Assembly (NCBI GenBank): GCA_030674155.1
Contig: CM060318.1
Location: 67,775,488 to 67,839,487, forward strand
Origin: Stramonita haemastoma
Taxonomy: Eukaryota > Mollusca > Gastropoda > Neogastropoda > Muricidae
Reading direction: 5' to 3'
DNA: 64,000 nt
The translations under genes were made by a program, and so were the position numbers. The first letter of the stretch is position 1. The number at the start of each line of letters is the position of its first letter. Shown in pieces: positions 21,330-32,409 of the stretch. The notes below the pieces were generated by a model. That model was not told where the DNA came from, did not search any database, and saw nothing but the letters and a program-made list of their open reading frames with translations.

Positions 21330-22480
21330 TACCTAACAGGCTCTCCTCTCCTTCCCCCAACCCATTCCCTGAGTTTCTTCTAGTAACACTATAGATTTTA
21401 TAATCTATTGCTCAGTTGCTGGGCTTGGTGAATTGTTATCCTTAATCTGTTTGTAACACTGCCTCTTGCTTGTCTACATATAGTCTACTCATTTTTACTG
21501 CTTACTACTGCAGGTTTACAGCCATTCTCTGATTCTGATTCATGAGTACAGAGTAGTTTCAAATACTTGTAACAGTTTCAAACTTCACTCAATAAATTAT
21601 TAAATACAGTGAATGAAAAAAAGTAAAATAAAGCCGTCTGTAAGAATGATAAAATTCAAGAGTTTCTTTGCCAGCAGCTGTGCTACAGTGCTTAGTGCAC
21701 CAGGAATGTCACGGACACCCAACGGAGGGTGAGACTGAGAGTGAGAGGAAGAGTCAGGGACTCCGCCAGCCCTTCTAAAGTGATCTTGCTATAGGCTAGA
21801 CTTGTAGGATCATGCAATCAAGCAAACTGTTGCTCATAGTAACAGCTGAAATTACAATTGGTCCACTGATATCTGAGATAATGAGACATCAGCATCATCC
21901 TTGTCATCACACACTGATACAACACAGACATCATTACATGTATGCCAATAAACAACCAAGCACATCATTCTCAATGAGATTGGTGCTTCGAAAATCTGTA
22001 TGTGTATGCAAACAATATAAGATTAAGAGGATGCCCTGCACTAAAAAGTAAGTGACACACATACAACAAATCGACTGACACACCAAACTGACACTGACAC
22101 TGTGTCAAACACACCAAACATGATCGGTCCTCTCATTGTAGTTACTAGATTTAAATACTTACATCATGAAATTTTTCTGTTCAGATATATATATAAAATG
22201 TAATTTGTTACTTGCAAAACAGAATCACAAACACTGCAACAGTCTGTGTTTCCGTTTATAAATCTTCCCATCCCACCTTTGGCTTAGGTCAAAGTCTGCC
22301 TGTATAGTCCACTAAATAACTTTATAGATTCCTTCTCTACGTACTGTATAGATCTTTTATGCTCATACCATTTCGAACTCGTACTTAAAACGTGGATCAG
22401 GAAGAGAAAACCTTGTGTTTTATGGATGAAAAAGAAAAGACAGAGCGGTTATGTGGGGCACAGGCCTAGTCATAGAAAAT
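21330..22480. other. SAR1 5'-UTR intron, no further feature seen
   Basis: Non-repetitive, moderately AT-rich sequence between the S2 fragment and the promoter. No exon, repeat family or conserved motif recognised. Confidence 0.5.
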
Positions 22481-22499
22481 CGTTTGTGAACACCGCAGT

Positions 22500-22821
22500 G
22501 CTTGGTTATCTTTATGCTGAGCTCGTGGTACAAGTAAGTTAAAAAGAAAGAATTAGATATTCGATAGCTTTACAACTGAAGAAAGCATAATACACCACCC
22601 TGTATCCGGCTGATTTGAATACTTACTGAAAAATCCCCTGCACACCCAAAAATATTGTATGGCGAGATGCTCTGGAATGAGACGTGTACCACTCCAAAAT
22701 GGCCGAGCTGTGTGATGACGTACAAACATCACACTCTTATTCTATGCACATTGATTGGTTGGTATTTTTGTAAAAACCAATCCACTTTAACTTAACAACC
22801 TGGAAAATCTGCTACACGAAC
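22500..22821. promoter_or_regulatory. Shared bidirectional SAR1/MRPS24 promoter
   Basis: A non-coding SAR1 5' exon ends at 22627 with donor GTAAGT on the minus strand. The MRPS24 start codon is at 22822 on the plus strand, so less than 200 bp separates the two transcripts. Between them are an ATTGG (22754-22758) and a CCAAT (22777-22781), both NF-Y-type sites, TGACGTA (22716-22722, CRE/ATF-like), AAAATGGC (22696-22703, YY1-like) and a second YY1-like ATGGCGGC over the MRPS24 start. No TATA box is present. The region is richer in CpG than its surroundings. The roles are inferred from motif matches. Confidence 0.7.
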
Positions 22822-23284
22822 ATGGCGGCGTTGTGTCAGGTACGTGAAAAGCATGCGGTGGCCTATAGTTTCGTTTATCTTAATAAATGTAACATAGAAT
22901 GCTCATTGACGTTTAGAAATTGTATGTGCATCGTATGCATGAACAGAGAATGCAGTGTTCTTAAGATCAAATTCCTCCTTAGGGTTTATATAGCAGACTA
23001 GTTTATTTGAAGCGATTTAACTTTGTAAGAAGTCCGCTAGGCTAACCAAGGACTTGTGTAATACACATTTTCCCTAGGCCTAATAGGCCCAGCCTAGTAA
23101 ATTTTATCTAGGCTTATTGGGTCATCAAGTAATATCTGACTGATTAAAAAGAGGGAGGGAAGGTTGTCGAAGGTTAAGAGACTGAACGGGAAGTACATCA
23201 TGCCAGCACTCCAGTTGATCATCAGAAAAGGGAGAGAGAAAAAGGACATTATAAAGTTCTTAGGCCTATACTACAGGGCTGTGT

Positions 23285-23337
<53 letters not shown>

Positions 23338-23340
23338 TAG

Positions 23341-23400
<60 letters not shown>

Positions 23401-23503
23401 CAGATGGAGAGAGAGACACAGATGGAGAGAGACAGAAACAGAGTGAGAGACTGAGAGAGTGTGCATGCATTCATTGATTCAATTTTGTGTACTGCATCAG
23501 TTG

Positions 23504-23551
<48 letters not shown>

Positions 23552-24756
23552 TGTGTGTGTGTGACTCTGTGTGTGTGTGACTGTGTGTGTGTGACTCGGT
23601 GTATGTGACTGCGCCTCACATCCTGCCCACCAATCCAGCCATTCCAGGTGGTGTGGGGGCACTTCTATTTCTAACCATCAGCTTGGCCTTGCTGGTGGGA
23701 GAAGCGGCCAGTGGTAGCCTGAAATGACAGTGTTACATGTATGTGTAAATGCTGGACCACTTTCCAACCCCCACCCCCTCCCCGGTTCAGATAAGGACTT
23801 GAATATGAAATTGTGATTGTTGGAACAGATGACAAAATCTTTTTTAAAAAAATCCCACCCAAACGCATGCACACATTTGTTGTGTTTAGACACTATTTGG
23901 AAGTCAGAATGTGGCAACCTAAATGGAGGGGCAGGGAGGGGAAATTATCAGATATGCAGAAATCTCATCATTGGGGAACCTTGGAGCTCTAGCCAAGGAC
24001 ACCCCCCAAAAAAACCACCACCAACAACCAACCACCAAAAAACCCACAACAAAAACCAGAATGTTTTTTAACACTATTCATCACAGTGCATAAGTGTTTG
24101 TCACCTGACCGTAACACTAACCGGGAATATAATATTCATATTATTGAATCCCGTTTTTGTTTGAATCCAACTTTCTTATAAATGACACTAAAGAAGTCAA
24201 GTGCTCATTAAGTAAAGTTGATGTTGCCAATAGGTCTAAATGGTAGTGTTTCAGAATTGTTTTCTTCTTCTGTGTTCAGGCTTTAGTGAAGCTACCCTCA
24301 TTTCCATCAGTGGCTTTGCTGGCGTTCCGTGGTGTTCAGACAACACCATGCTGCATGAAGAATATCCGCGCTGGTGTCCCCAAAGCCACCATCAACCGAG
24401 ATAAGCCGTTGACGTATGAACAGGCCCAGGCCCCCTACCAAATTGGAGTCACTAAAGGATGGAATTCCTGGCATACAGGTCAGCATAATTCCACCCACCC
24501 CCTCCTCCCAACCAGTTCCCTATATAAAAATTATAAAAAGAAAAGAGAGTTGATGCACTGATGCGTTTTACCATGAAGAGAAAGAGTACATGTAAATGAG
24601 AAGCACCAAAAGTTTCACATGTTTGTCATATAATGTTTTGTACCAACTCCTCAAGCCAATTCTGGCTCCACAAACATTACTGAAAAAAGTGGTTTTGTTG
24701 TCTGGCACCGTTTATTTTTGTATTAGTTTGATGATTTTGAAAAGGGTATGTGTATG

Positions 24757-24819
<63 letters not shown>

Positions 24820-26039
24820 GTGTGTGTGCACTACAAAGTTGGTTGTAAGGAATCTAGTTTTTGTTTTAACCTCATTTTTATGTATTGTTTATGTGGTTCT
24901 CCAGCAAAACTGTGACCATCTTGGGTTGACCCTTATGGTTGGCCGGGGCATTGATACAAGGAATGACAGTAGAATTGGTTTTCAACTGAGTTTTAGTTAG
25001 TATTATATGTAGTTGCACAGTTTTAAAGTGAAATTTTGAAAATTTGTGAGGTGATGGCCCAGATATGGTCTGTTATTGGCAGGGCCATGAACAAGAAGAT
25101 TGGATTTAATTGGTATGTGTACCTGATCTACAAACTTTACAAGCCTAAACAATAAAATGCACTCTTTTCACAGTGTTAGATTAGAAAGGTGAGGGGGGGG
25201 GGGGTTGGAGGGGGGGGGGGTAGCATAAGAAATAGGAATGGATAGTAAGAAAAAGCAAATTATGATACAAAACCTGCCTCCACCCAGTCCAGCCTGGGTC
25301 TTTTGTAGAGTTCTGTGAATAACAAAAGTAAGGTTCACTGATGGTGAGATTTTGCGTATGCAACCATTTTTGACCACCTGAAGGTAGCTACATTCTGACT
25401 ATGGGGATGTATGCTGGGTATGTTGGTGTTTCTGTAACCCACTGAACACTGACATGAATGATTGGGATCTTAAATGTGCATAATTTATTTTCTGCATGTG
25501 TATATATACATAAAAGGAATTAAGATGCTTGCAGTTCTGCACTTGAAGTTGACCTGGGAGATTGTTAAAATCCCCACCCTTAACTCACCAGATACTCCGT
25601 GGAATGGATTAAAATCTGCACTTCATGGATCATAGTATTAAAGTCAAACAGTTTTAACCACTCAACTGTGGTGTCTGTCCTATGAATAGATATGATTCCT
25701 GTACCAGTATTTTCACTGTCTGGCTTGTTTTTTGTTGCAGCCAACCTGACTAAAGAGGGGTTTGGAGGACGAGCTGCCGAACGAACCTTTGACGACATTC
25801 TGATCAGAAAGTTCATCAAAGGGACCTGGCCCGGTCTCTTTGCGTCTGAGGTGATCATCAAGCGAAGGCAAAACCTGGTCATAGTTGCGGGGCTTGTGTT
25901 CCAGCAGCTGAATCCACGCAAACACTATTTTCTGATTGGATACTCTGAGGAGATGCTGTCCTACTTGCTCAAGTGTCCTGTCAAGTTAGAGCTGCAGTAT
26001 GTGCAAGACAGGAGTGATGTCATCTTCAAGAAGATCTAA
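22822..26039 (+). CDS. MRPS24: MRPS24, mitochondrial ribosomal protein uS3m (complete, three exons)
   Basis: Protein of the small subunit of the mitochondrial ribosome, the diverged mitochondrial counterpart of uS3. Exons: 22822-22839 (MAALCQ), 24280-24478 and 25741-26039, all with GT-AG junctions and matching phases, giving 171 aa against 167 in human. Family landmarks as I know them: the KPLTYEQAQAPY and KGWNSWHT stretches (near residues 54-75), then AAERTFDD, RKFIKGTWPG, KRRQN, QQLNP.KHYFLIGYSEE and KCPVKLELQ. The first ~30 residues are rich in Ala, Leu, Val and Phe without acidic residues, as in a mitochondrial targeting peptide. The tiny first exon ending six codons in is usual for such genes. 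Head-to-head with SAR1. Confidence 0.94.
23285..23395. repeat. Compound (TG)26 + (AG)26 microsatellite
   Basis: A TG tract (23285-23335) and an AG tract (23343-23395) separated by TAGGTAG. It lies in MRPS24 intron 1. Confidence 0.95.
23506..23600. repeat. (TG)n microsatellite with GTGACT interruptions
   Basis: An uninterrupted TG block, then TG blocks broken by GACTC and GACT units. It lies in MRPS24 intron 1. Confidence 0.9.
23870..24005 (+). mobile_element. SINE tail-B module
   Basis: Plus strand: GTTTAGACACTATTTGG, GTCAGAATGTGGCAACC, AGAAATCTCATCATTGG and AGCTCTAGCCAAGGA. It lies in MRPS24 intron 1, with no recognisable head upstream. Confidence 0.6.
24280..24478 (+). CDS. MRPS24: MRPS24 coding exon 2
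   Basis: Starts after TGTGTTCAG, in phase 0, and ends CAT ACA G before donor GTCAGC. It encodes residues 7-72, from ALVKLPSF to GWNSWHT. Confidence 0.92.
24758..24828. repeat. (TG)n microsatellite
   Basis: About 70 bp of TG in MRPS24 intron 2. Confidence 0.95.
25330..25690 (-). mobile_element. tRNA-headed SINE (family S6) with tail B
   Basis: The minus strand begins GGACAGACACCACAGTTGAGTGG.TAAAACTG, a Ser/Leu-like head. It continues through GGTGAGTTAAGGGTGGGGAT and CAACTTCAAGTGCAGAACTGC and ends with the tail-B module (AGAATGTAGCTACC to CATCAGTGAACC). The second copy is at 29015-29402. The head differs from S1, so tail B is shared between families. It lies in MRPS24 intron 2, ending about 50 bp before exon 3. 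Confidence 0.65.
25741..26039 (+). CDS. MRPS24: MRPS24 coding exon 3 (last)
   Basis: Acceptor TTTTTTGTTGCAG. It joins exon 2 as G|CC (Ala) and encodes the remaining 99 residues to TAA (26037-26039). It contains the AAERTFDD and GYSEEMLSY landmarks. Confidence 0.94.
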
Positions 26040-26076
26040 GTGAATTGACAGAAACTGAGTGTGGTGGTTTTGTGTG

Positions 26077-26129
<53 letters not shown>

Positions 26130-26575
26130 TGTGTTTGTTTTGTGTGTGTATGTGTGTGCGTGTGTGCGCAGATGTGTGTATACATATATATTATTATTAT
26201 ATATATGCATATGTTTGCACATGTAAAAGAATGTATTGCTTCAGTGAGATTAGCTGATGGATTTATGTAATCCTAGTTAAAATAGCCCGCATGTGACAAG
26301 TATCATGTGATTAGCAAAGCACTACGGTCTGAAAGGTTTCTGAGAATGTGAACTTATTGTGGTGTGTTCATACTTCACTGAAAATATGAAAAATTGTTTT
26401 GTAGACACTGTGTGATAAGTAAAATTTTTTTTATCCAAACCTGCAAGTGTGATTCTTGTCATTTGAATGAATTGGCAGATGAATTGTATGCATGCATGAC
26501 GGAGAGATGGATGAGGAATGTTTGAAAGTATGTGTGTTTATTATTCACAAAAATAAATGGATCATATCTGTTCAT
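26040..26575 (+). other. MRPS24 3' UTR
   Basis: It starts with a (TG)n/(TA)n block (26074-26210) only 35 bp after the stop. The best poly(A) signal is AATAAA at 26552-26557. The extent is inferred. Confidence 0.5.
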
Positions 26576-26577
26576 TT

Positions 26578-26690
26578 ATTCAAGAAGTCTGAATGTGGCT
26601 ACCTGAATGGTGGGCGAAAATGGCATATTTACGCATAAGCAAAATTTCATCATTGATAAACCTCAGATCTCTAGCTGAGGAATAAAGAAA
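26578..26690 (+). mobile_element. SINE tail-B module
   Basis: GTCTGAATGTGGCTACC, GAATGGTGGGCGAAAATGG, CATAAGCAAAATTTCATC and CTCTAGCTGAGGAATAAAG. It lies just after the MRPS24 poly(A) signal. Confidence 0.65.
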
Positions 26691-26887
26691 ACAAAACTGT
26701 TTTTTTTTAATTTCAAATTGCTGTGGCTAGCCACACTCCAGCATGCAGATTTTAGAGACACACAGATATAGACTTGATGCATGTAGATGGTCAAGTCACA
26801 GAAATGAATCATCTTTTCTCAATACATTGATGTTAGCATTGGTTACTGCCTCCTCTGAACTGAAAACTTACCAACAATAACACGAAA

Positions 26888-27260
26888 TGTAAACATAGGG
26901 GGGGATGCCAGGGGCCTGTCATGGAATTTCTGGAATGGCTGTGCGAGGAATTCCCTTTTCTATCCTTTTTGTTTCTGCCTTGTTCCTTTTATTCCTGTCG
27001 CCTTCTTGTCTATTTTCTGCCTTCTAAGTCTATTCTCCTGCCTTTTTTCCCTAAAAGACTGAAAACATAACAGTTCTCTCCCAGGCCAAGTCAGATGCTC
27101 TTGTTAGGTGCTTAATGGCGTGTGATGCATTTTTGCTGATTTGACATACAACAAAGTTTCTGTCTGGGTGTTCCACGAAGAAGAGGAAGAAGAAGGGAAA
27201 AAAGGCACTGAATATTTCATGGAACATCCTGGAACACTGTGACAGTGTCACAGTCTACCA
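26888..27260 (+). mobile_element. Dispersed repeat R6, plus copy
   Basis: Shares GATGCCAGGGGCCTGTCA, GGAATTCCCTTTTCTATCC, AACAGTTCTCTCCCA and GTGATGCATTTTTGCTGAT with the minus copy at 12270-12530 and the shorter copy at 45112-45260. No coding capacity is visible, so the class is unassigned. Confidence 0.5.
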
Positions 27261-27481
27261 TTTTCCTCCCAGTGCTCAAAACTAAAACCAACCAAAGTAT
27301 TCCTGCTTGTTAATCCAAACATATTTCTGACAGAAAAGGCTTCTTTGCTGGCCACCAGCTTTTCAAATGACTTCAAATTGTTTTTTGTACAGCCTCTCAT
27401 CTGATGTGATACAGCCATATGCTGCTGTCTCTTTCGTCATGAACACTATCTGCACAAGTATTATCATCAACACATAAAACA

Positions 27482-27885
27482 TTAGATCAGAGGCCTAGAG
27501 GTACGCACCTGCCTAGAAAGCGAAAAGTCCAGATCTGGTGTGAAACGGTTTGATCCCTGTTTGGTCCTGAAACTTCCCCCCATCCATTGTACCATGAGTG
27601 GTGGTCTGGGTGCTAGTCCTTTGGATGAGAGATAACCTGGGGTCCCATGTGTTAACACAAATTTATTTAGCGCATGTAAAAGAACCCCTAGCAACAAGAG
27701 AGTTGTCCCTGGCAAAAAGATGTAGAAAAAATCCGCTTGGTAGGGAAAAAAATACAGTTGCTGACAGGAAAAAATAATGGGTGGGGCTGCTCTGTGGCGA
27801 CGCACTCCCCCTCAGGGAGAGCAGCCCGAATTTCACGCAGAGAAATCTGCTGTGACATAGTGTATGAAATGAAACTGTGAATAAT
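27482..27885 (+). mobile_element. tRNA-derived SINE (family S5)
   Basis: The head contains GAGGCCTAGAGGTACGC and, about 45 bp on, GGTTTGATCCCTG as B-box. The body carries GTGGTCTGGGTGCTAGTCC, GGATGAGA, GCGCATGTAAAAGAACCC, GAGAGTTGTCCCTGGC, GAGAGCAGCCCGAATTTCAC and GAGAAATCTGCTGTGACA. I recall very similar elements from snail genomes, which is part of the reason for the gastropod call. A chimeric fragment of it is at about 29915-29990. Confidence 0.75.
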
Positions 27886-28873
27886 TTCAGCAGTGAAACA
27901 GTATTTAAATTACACCTGTCCGTCCCCATATAAACACTGCACAGGGTATCACCAGTTATTACACATGTCAGTCACTGTATGACACTGTACTACAACGGCA
28001 TTCAGATTTTTTTTCGCACCAAGACCATCTAACTCAAAAGGGAAACAACATATTACCTTATTTCCCCTTTAAGCAGTTCTTTCCCTTTGACCAGGAACTC
28101 CTCACGTTATAATTTTATTATTAGTTTTCCTTACAGAAGTCCTGGTGTTAATTCCGAGTATGAGTCTTTTCATTTATTTATTTATTTTTGCATCAGGTTT
28201 CAAGACTTTAAAAAAAATATGAAAAAAGCAACAGTAATACAATGACAAGAGAATAGTACTTACTGGGTGCAATGTCATCTTGAAGGTGATTTGCAAAGTA
28301 CATCATAAAGCAAAGGTTAGCAAATCACTCATTTCACCTGTGTGTCTCTCACAAACATATTTACTTCCTGACTTCCCACCGTTAATAATACCCGCTCTCT
28401 TTTCAACCTTTTCCCCCATTTATCATCATTTTCCACGCAGTGTCCTAAATATTGAGAATATCAACATTTTTTTTAGAAGTAAGAAAGGAAACACGCCAGG
28501 AAAGAGAAAGGAAAGGAACCTTGATAATGACATTGACAGTGCCATAGGACTGTTCAAGGAGAGATTTTCTGTGTTGGTTTTGTTGCTTTGTTGTTGTTGT
28601 TGTTTTTTGTTTTTAAAAAGTAGATAGAGATGGATTGTGACAAGGGAAGATAATTTTTCAAGCTAAGAGTGAAATGCCCCCGTAGTTTCTGCAGTCTGCT
28701 CTCACACATTGATGCTGAAATCATCTGGCACCCTCTCTCCTGGAAATGAATGCTCAGTAAGACTTAAAGGCTTCAACAGCAGTGGTCTGTCCATTTATAC
28801 GCAGGTTGTCCTTCTGTTCATTCCTGTATACATGCTGAGAAGATGTGGGGACAAAATGCAATCCTGAAGGATT

Positions 28874-28878
<5 letters not shown>

Positions 28879-28923
<45 letters not shown>

Positions 28924-28928
28924 TATAT
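28879..28928. repeat. (TA)n microsatellite
   Basis: About 50 bp of alternating T and A with one AAT interruption. Confidence 0.95.
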
Positions 28929-29014
28929 CAAAACAACTCACAGTGCTTGCCATTCCATTGGATGGATGCTTTCTGACATGAATACAAACTTGCTTTTTTT
29001 TTTTTTTTTTTTTT

Positions 29015-29402
29015 TCATTCCTTGGCTAGAACTTCGAGTTTCACCGATTGTAAATTTTGCATATGCGTTCCCCCCTACCCCTACCATGAAAGCAGCCACA
29101 TTCTGTCTTCAGGGATTTATGCTGGTACATGATAGTGTTTCCTTACCCACCAAACTCTGACATAAATTATGAGATCTTTTAATGTTTATATTTTATCACC
29201 AGCGCGCACGCGCGCGCGCGCGTGCGCGTGTGTGTGTGTGTGAGTAAGGCACTGGCAGGTCTGCACTTGAAGTTGACCTGGGAGATCAAAAGAATCTCCA
29301 CCCTTAATTCACCAGATGCCCTAAGATTCGATCCCACGACTTCATGGACCACGAGATTTGAAGTCGAACAGTCCTTAACCACTTGGCTATAGTGTCCGTC
29401 CA
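29015..29402 (-). mobile_element. tRNA-headed SINE (family S6) with tail B, copy 2
   Basis: The minus strand starts GGACGGACACTATAGCCAAG then TGGTTAAGG (A-box) and later GTGGGATCGAATC (B-box). It then runs GGTGAATTAAGGGTGGAGAT and CAACTTCAAGTGCAGACCTGC, a CG/TG-rich insertion (29201-29245), then ATAAATCCCTGAAGACAGAATGTGG and tail B ending in a T-run (A-run on the minus strand). It abuts the decayed LINE fragment at 29405-29640. Confidence 0.7.
29201..29245. repeat. (CG)n/(TG)n alternating purine-pyrimidine tract
   Basis: GCGCGCACGCGCGCGCGCG followed by TGCGCG and TG units. A strong Z-DNA-type sequence inside the S6 copy. Confidence 0.9.
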
Positions 29403-29404
29403 CA

Positions 29405-29640
29405 TTTGCAATGATTGATATCAGATGCTTTGGAAAGCCTATTTCTATCAGTGTGATAAACAGATGATGATGTTTGACATTGCCGAAAGCCTTTACTGCA
29501 GTCAATGAAGTTATGAATGCCTCATCTTCAGTGCTTCTTATTTTCTCTAACAGTATCTAAAGTACAAAAAGCATATCTGTTGTGCCCTTTTTATGTGGTA
29601 TATAGTGCCTGACAATGAGATATATCTCTTTCTACTTTAC
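29405..29640 (-). pseudogene. Decayed LINE reverse-transcriptase fragment
   Basis: Minus-strand translation, across frame changes, shows an FIDCSKAF-like motif followed by VKHHHLF..LIEIGFPKHLISII. This matches the region around RT blocks 2a-2b in non-LTR retrotransposons (the usual form is F.D..KAFD.V.H). Upstream, a degenerate TTDMLF-like stretch fits block 2. It is too short and broken to assign a clade. Confidence 0.6.
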
Positions 29641-29759
29641 TTTTCATTCTATTGAAGGGGAGGATCAAAAGTATTTTGATTGCTTGGCTTATCAAGGCGA
29701 TCGTTCCGTAATTGGCAGACTTTAGTATTCCCATCCAGGGCCGGACCTATTACTCCATA

Positions 29760-30000
29760 GTGTGTGTGTGTGTGTGTGTGGGGGGTGGGGTGGGTGGGGG
29801 TCTGGGGTTTCTTTCCCAGTGGGGATACAGGGGGCAACGCCACCGTGGGGGGGGGGGGGGGGGGGGGGGCTGGGGGGCCAAGCCCCCCGGCCGAAAACGA
29901 GCATGCACACAGGTGTCATGTTTAGACACCATCCCTGAGGAAAAAAATAATGGGTAGGCGCTGCACCTGTGGCGAAGTTGCTTCCACTCAGTGGACCATT
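29760..30000. repeat. TG/G-rich tract and chimeric SINE remnant
   Basis: (TG)n and G-rich sequence at 29760-29880, including a G23 run at 29846-29869. A tail-B-like AGACACCATCCCTGAGG (29925-29942) follows, joined to AAAATAATGGGTAGGCGCTG from S5. A join of modules from two families. Confidence 0.5.
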
Positions 30001-30002
30001 GG

Positions 30003-30540
30003 CAGGTCTCCCAAATTCGTTTGCATACATGTTGTAAAGCTGTAAAACTGGAAGGGCACGAGTTCTTCAAAAAACTCACTTGGGTATTATCCACTCCGGG
30101 GGATATGATTTTCTTTTCGGTATTTCATGACAGCAGTGACTTTTCCTGTAGGCTAAGTGGCCAAGGTACCAGCTGCAGGTCCACATTGCAGGTCAATTCG
30201 CCAGAAATGCTGTTGGTGTCTAACCTTTCCCCCCCATATTCATGGCACCTGTCCCAGATTTCTTCTGGAGGAACTTCTAATCATTCCATTCTTTTAGTTG
30301 TTCTTTAAAGAAGTTTTTTTTCCCCAATTTCATAGGCGCTTTTAACTTTAGAAATACAGTGTAATAAAAAAAAATAGATAAAGGCTGAAAAATAGGAAAT
30401 AGGTCTTTTTCCATTAACAAAGACCACCTGCATTGGAGCTTTCATTATCTCCACCAGTGTACTATTACATCAATCAATCTTTGGGCTTTTACAAAGCATG
30501 TGGGGTGCTATTCAGTATTTTTAAAATAGGTTTTTATTGC
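30003..30540. other. No feature recognised
   Basis: A short ORF at 29991-30308 has no domain and no homology I recognise. No repeat family is identified. Confidence 0.4.
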
Positions 30541-30559
30541 AGGAAAGGCACTCAATATA

Positions 30560-31140
30560 GACTAAAGGCGGGAACGAATCATATTTCCCGGTAACATTAT
30601 CCAATCAGAAATCTTGAAAATTCAATCATCACAGCAAACGTCGTCACATCCGTTGCGCGGCTCAAGCATCTCTATGCCAAGGGAAAAAACTCATGTAGGC
30701 CTAGGTCTAGGTTAGTGTCAACGCAACGAAAATGGATAGGTCTACCTGCGATGGGTACACAGGTGAGTGAGAACTTACACGAGTAAGTCTGCTTCCTTTT
30801 CACCTACTCACCCGTTACATAATGAAAGAAATCATTCGGATTCTGTCACAAGACGCTTAGTAAATTGATTAGGCTTTGCCGTTGCTTAAAATATTGAGAT
30901 CGATGTGCAAAATCGATCAAACACAACGCTAGTTCAATGACTGTCGGTTGACTGTTGAGGCTGTTGGCGTTGTTGTGTGTTACGTGTGTAATATAGGCTA
31001 GGCCTTCTGTACTGTGCTAGGCTAGTGATAGCCTACGACGTAGCGGACTCTCGGACAGCTGGAGACACTGACGAGTAGGCCTAGCGGCATATAACGTCTG
31101 GATTCGGGATTACTTATTGCGCGCCATAGGCTAGTCTGTG
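30560..31140 (+). promoter_or_regulatory. Candidate promoter and 5' exon (CpG-richer patch A)
   Basis: CpG is visibly more frequent here than in the flanks. An ATG at 30732 opens a short frame (MDRSTCDGYT) that ends at a perfect GTGAGT donor at 30763, as a first coding or leader exon would. No downstream partner exon was found before 47.9 kb, so it may be a 5' exon of MICALL or of an unrecognised transcript. Confidence 0.3.
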
Positions 31141-31149
31141 ATACCATTA

Positions 31150-31556
31150 CCATTTGAGTTATTTCAAAATATTTTTTTTAACACTAGGCACAAGCAAATA
31201 TAACTGTAAGGTTTGTTGCATTTTCATGATTCATTGATTACCTGTTTTGTTCTACAACGTGTACGTTTAGACTGCAGAATACTCAGGAATGAAACAACAA
31301 CAAAATTATGTCCACATAAAACAACCCTCAACCAACTAAAGGCCCCCCCCCCCCCCCTTTTCATTGAGCCCATAGGCCTACAGCTAACAGAGCAGATAAC
31401 TTACAAATGTTTTGTATGAAGATCTATGGCAAAATATGTCATTAAAAGCGAAAAAGTGAAAGTACAGTTTTGATCTTTAGTGTTAGACACAGTTCACCCA
31501 AATTGAAAAGTTTTCAGATAATTTCAATATTATTTTAAGTTTTCCACCATTCTATT

Positions 31557-31635
<79 letters not shown>

Positions 31636-32040
31636 TCATTCCTTAATATTATCTCTGTTTAGTTCTTACCTGTTGTTGCTGCTTGTATTTTCAATTCTTT
31701 GTTTTAGACATATAATTGATTGATTTTGATTTATTTTTTGCAGTATCTACCTCACACATCTCCATTTTGTCTAAAAATTTTGCGCCCTTTTATTCATTTG
31801 TTTTATCTGTATATTTTGATGTTTGTTGTTGGATTGTATGTTTCCAGTTGTTTTTTCTCTTGTTGTTGTTGTTTGCTTTTCTTTGCTTTTTATTATTCAA
31901 ATCAAAATCTCTTGTATTTTGACTTCTTATTTTGTTTCTGATCGAGTGCCTTTTTTATTACCTTATCATATTTTTACTTGTCCTTAGTTTATTCGTTGTG
32001 TGGTTGCTTTGGTAATTGCGTAAAATTTTCTTGTTTAGTA
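31150..32040. other. Intron-like AT-rich DNA with (CT)n
   Basis: Contains a C17 run near 31341 and a (CT)n tract at 31561-31631. Short hydrophobic frames near 31720-31940 are T-rich artefacts. Confidence 0.4.
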
Positions 32041-32049
32041 GTCTTTTAT

Positions 32050-32140
32050 CTTGATGTTATCCCTGAAAAGGGGCGGGGACTGGATGTAAAAAAGCACATG
32101 AGTGCTTATCTATTATCCTCGAATAAAAGGAATTTTTGCC
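32050..32140 (+). mobile_element. S1 tail-A fragment, plus orientation
   Basis: GGGGACTGGATGTAAAAAAG, GCACATGAGTGC and ATTATCCTCGAATAAAAGG: the terminal ~80 bp of S1 on the plus strand. Confidence 0.7.
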
Positions 32141-32409
32141 TTGCCTTCCTTCTCTTGTCTCTCTCTCTCTCTCTCTCACAACACACACACATAAAGCTTG
32201 TGCTTTTCATTACCACTTTTCCATTGCAGTGGCATGACTAGGAAATTCTTTTTCGCTTTTAATTTAATCTTTTACAAATCTTTTTTTTGGTCATCTTTTA
32301 TTAAAAACAGGTCCCTCAGGACTTCTATGTGTAGTTGAACTTAAATAAAAAGCTATGATGAAAAATGTGACAGTCATTATAATCTAAGTGATTATGTCTC
32401 CAGGGGACA

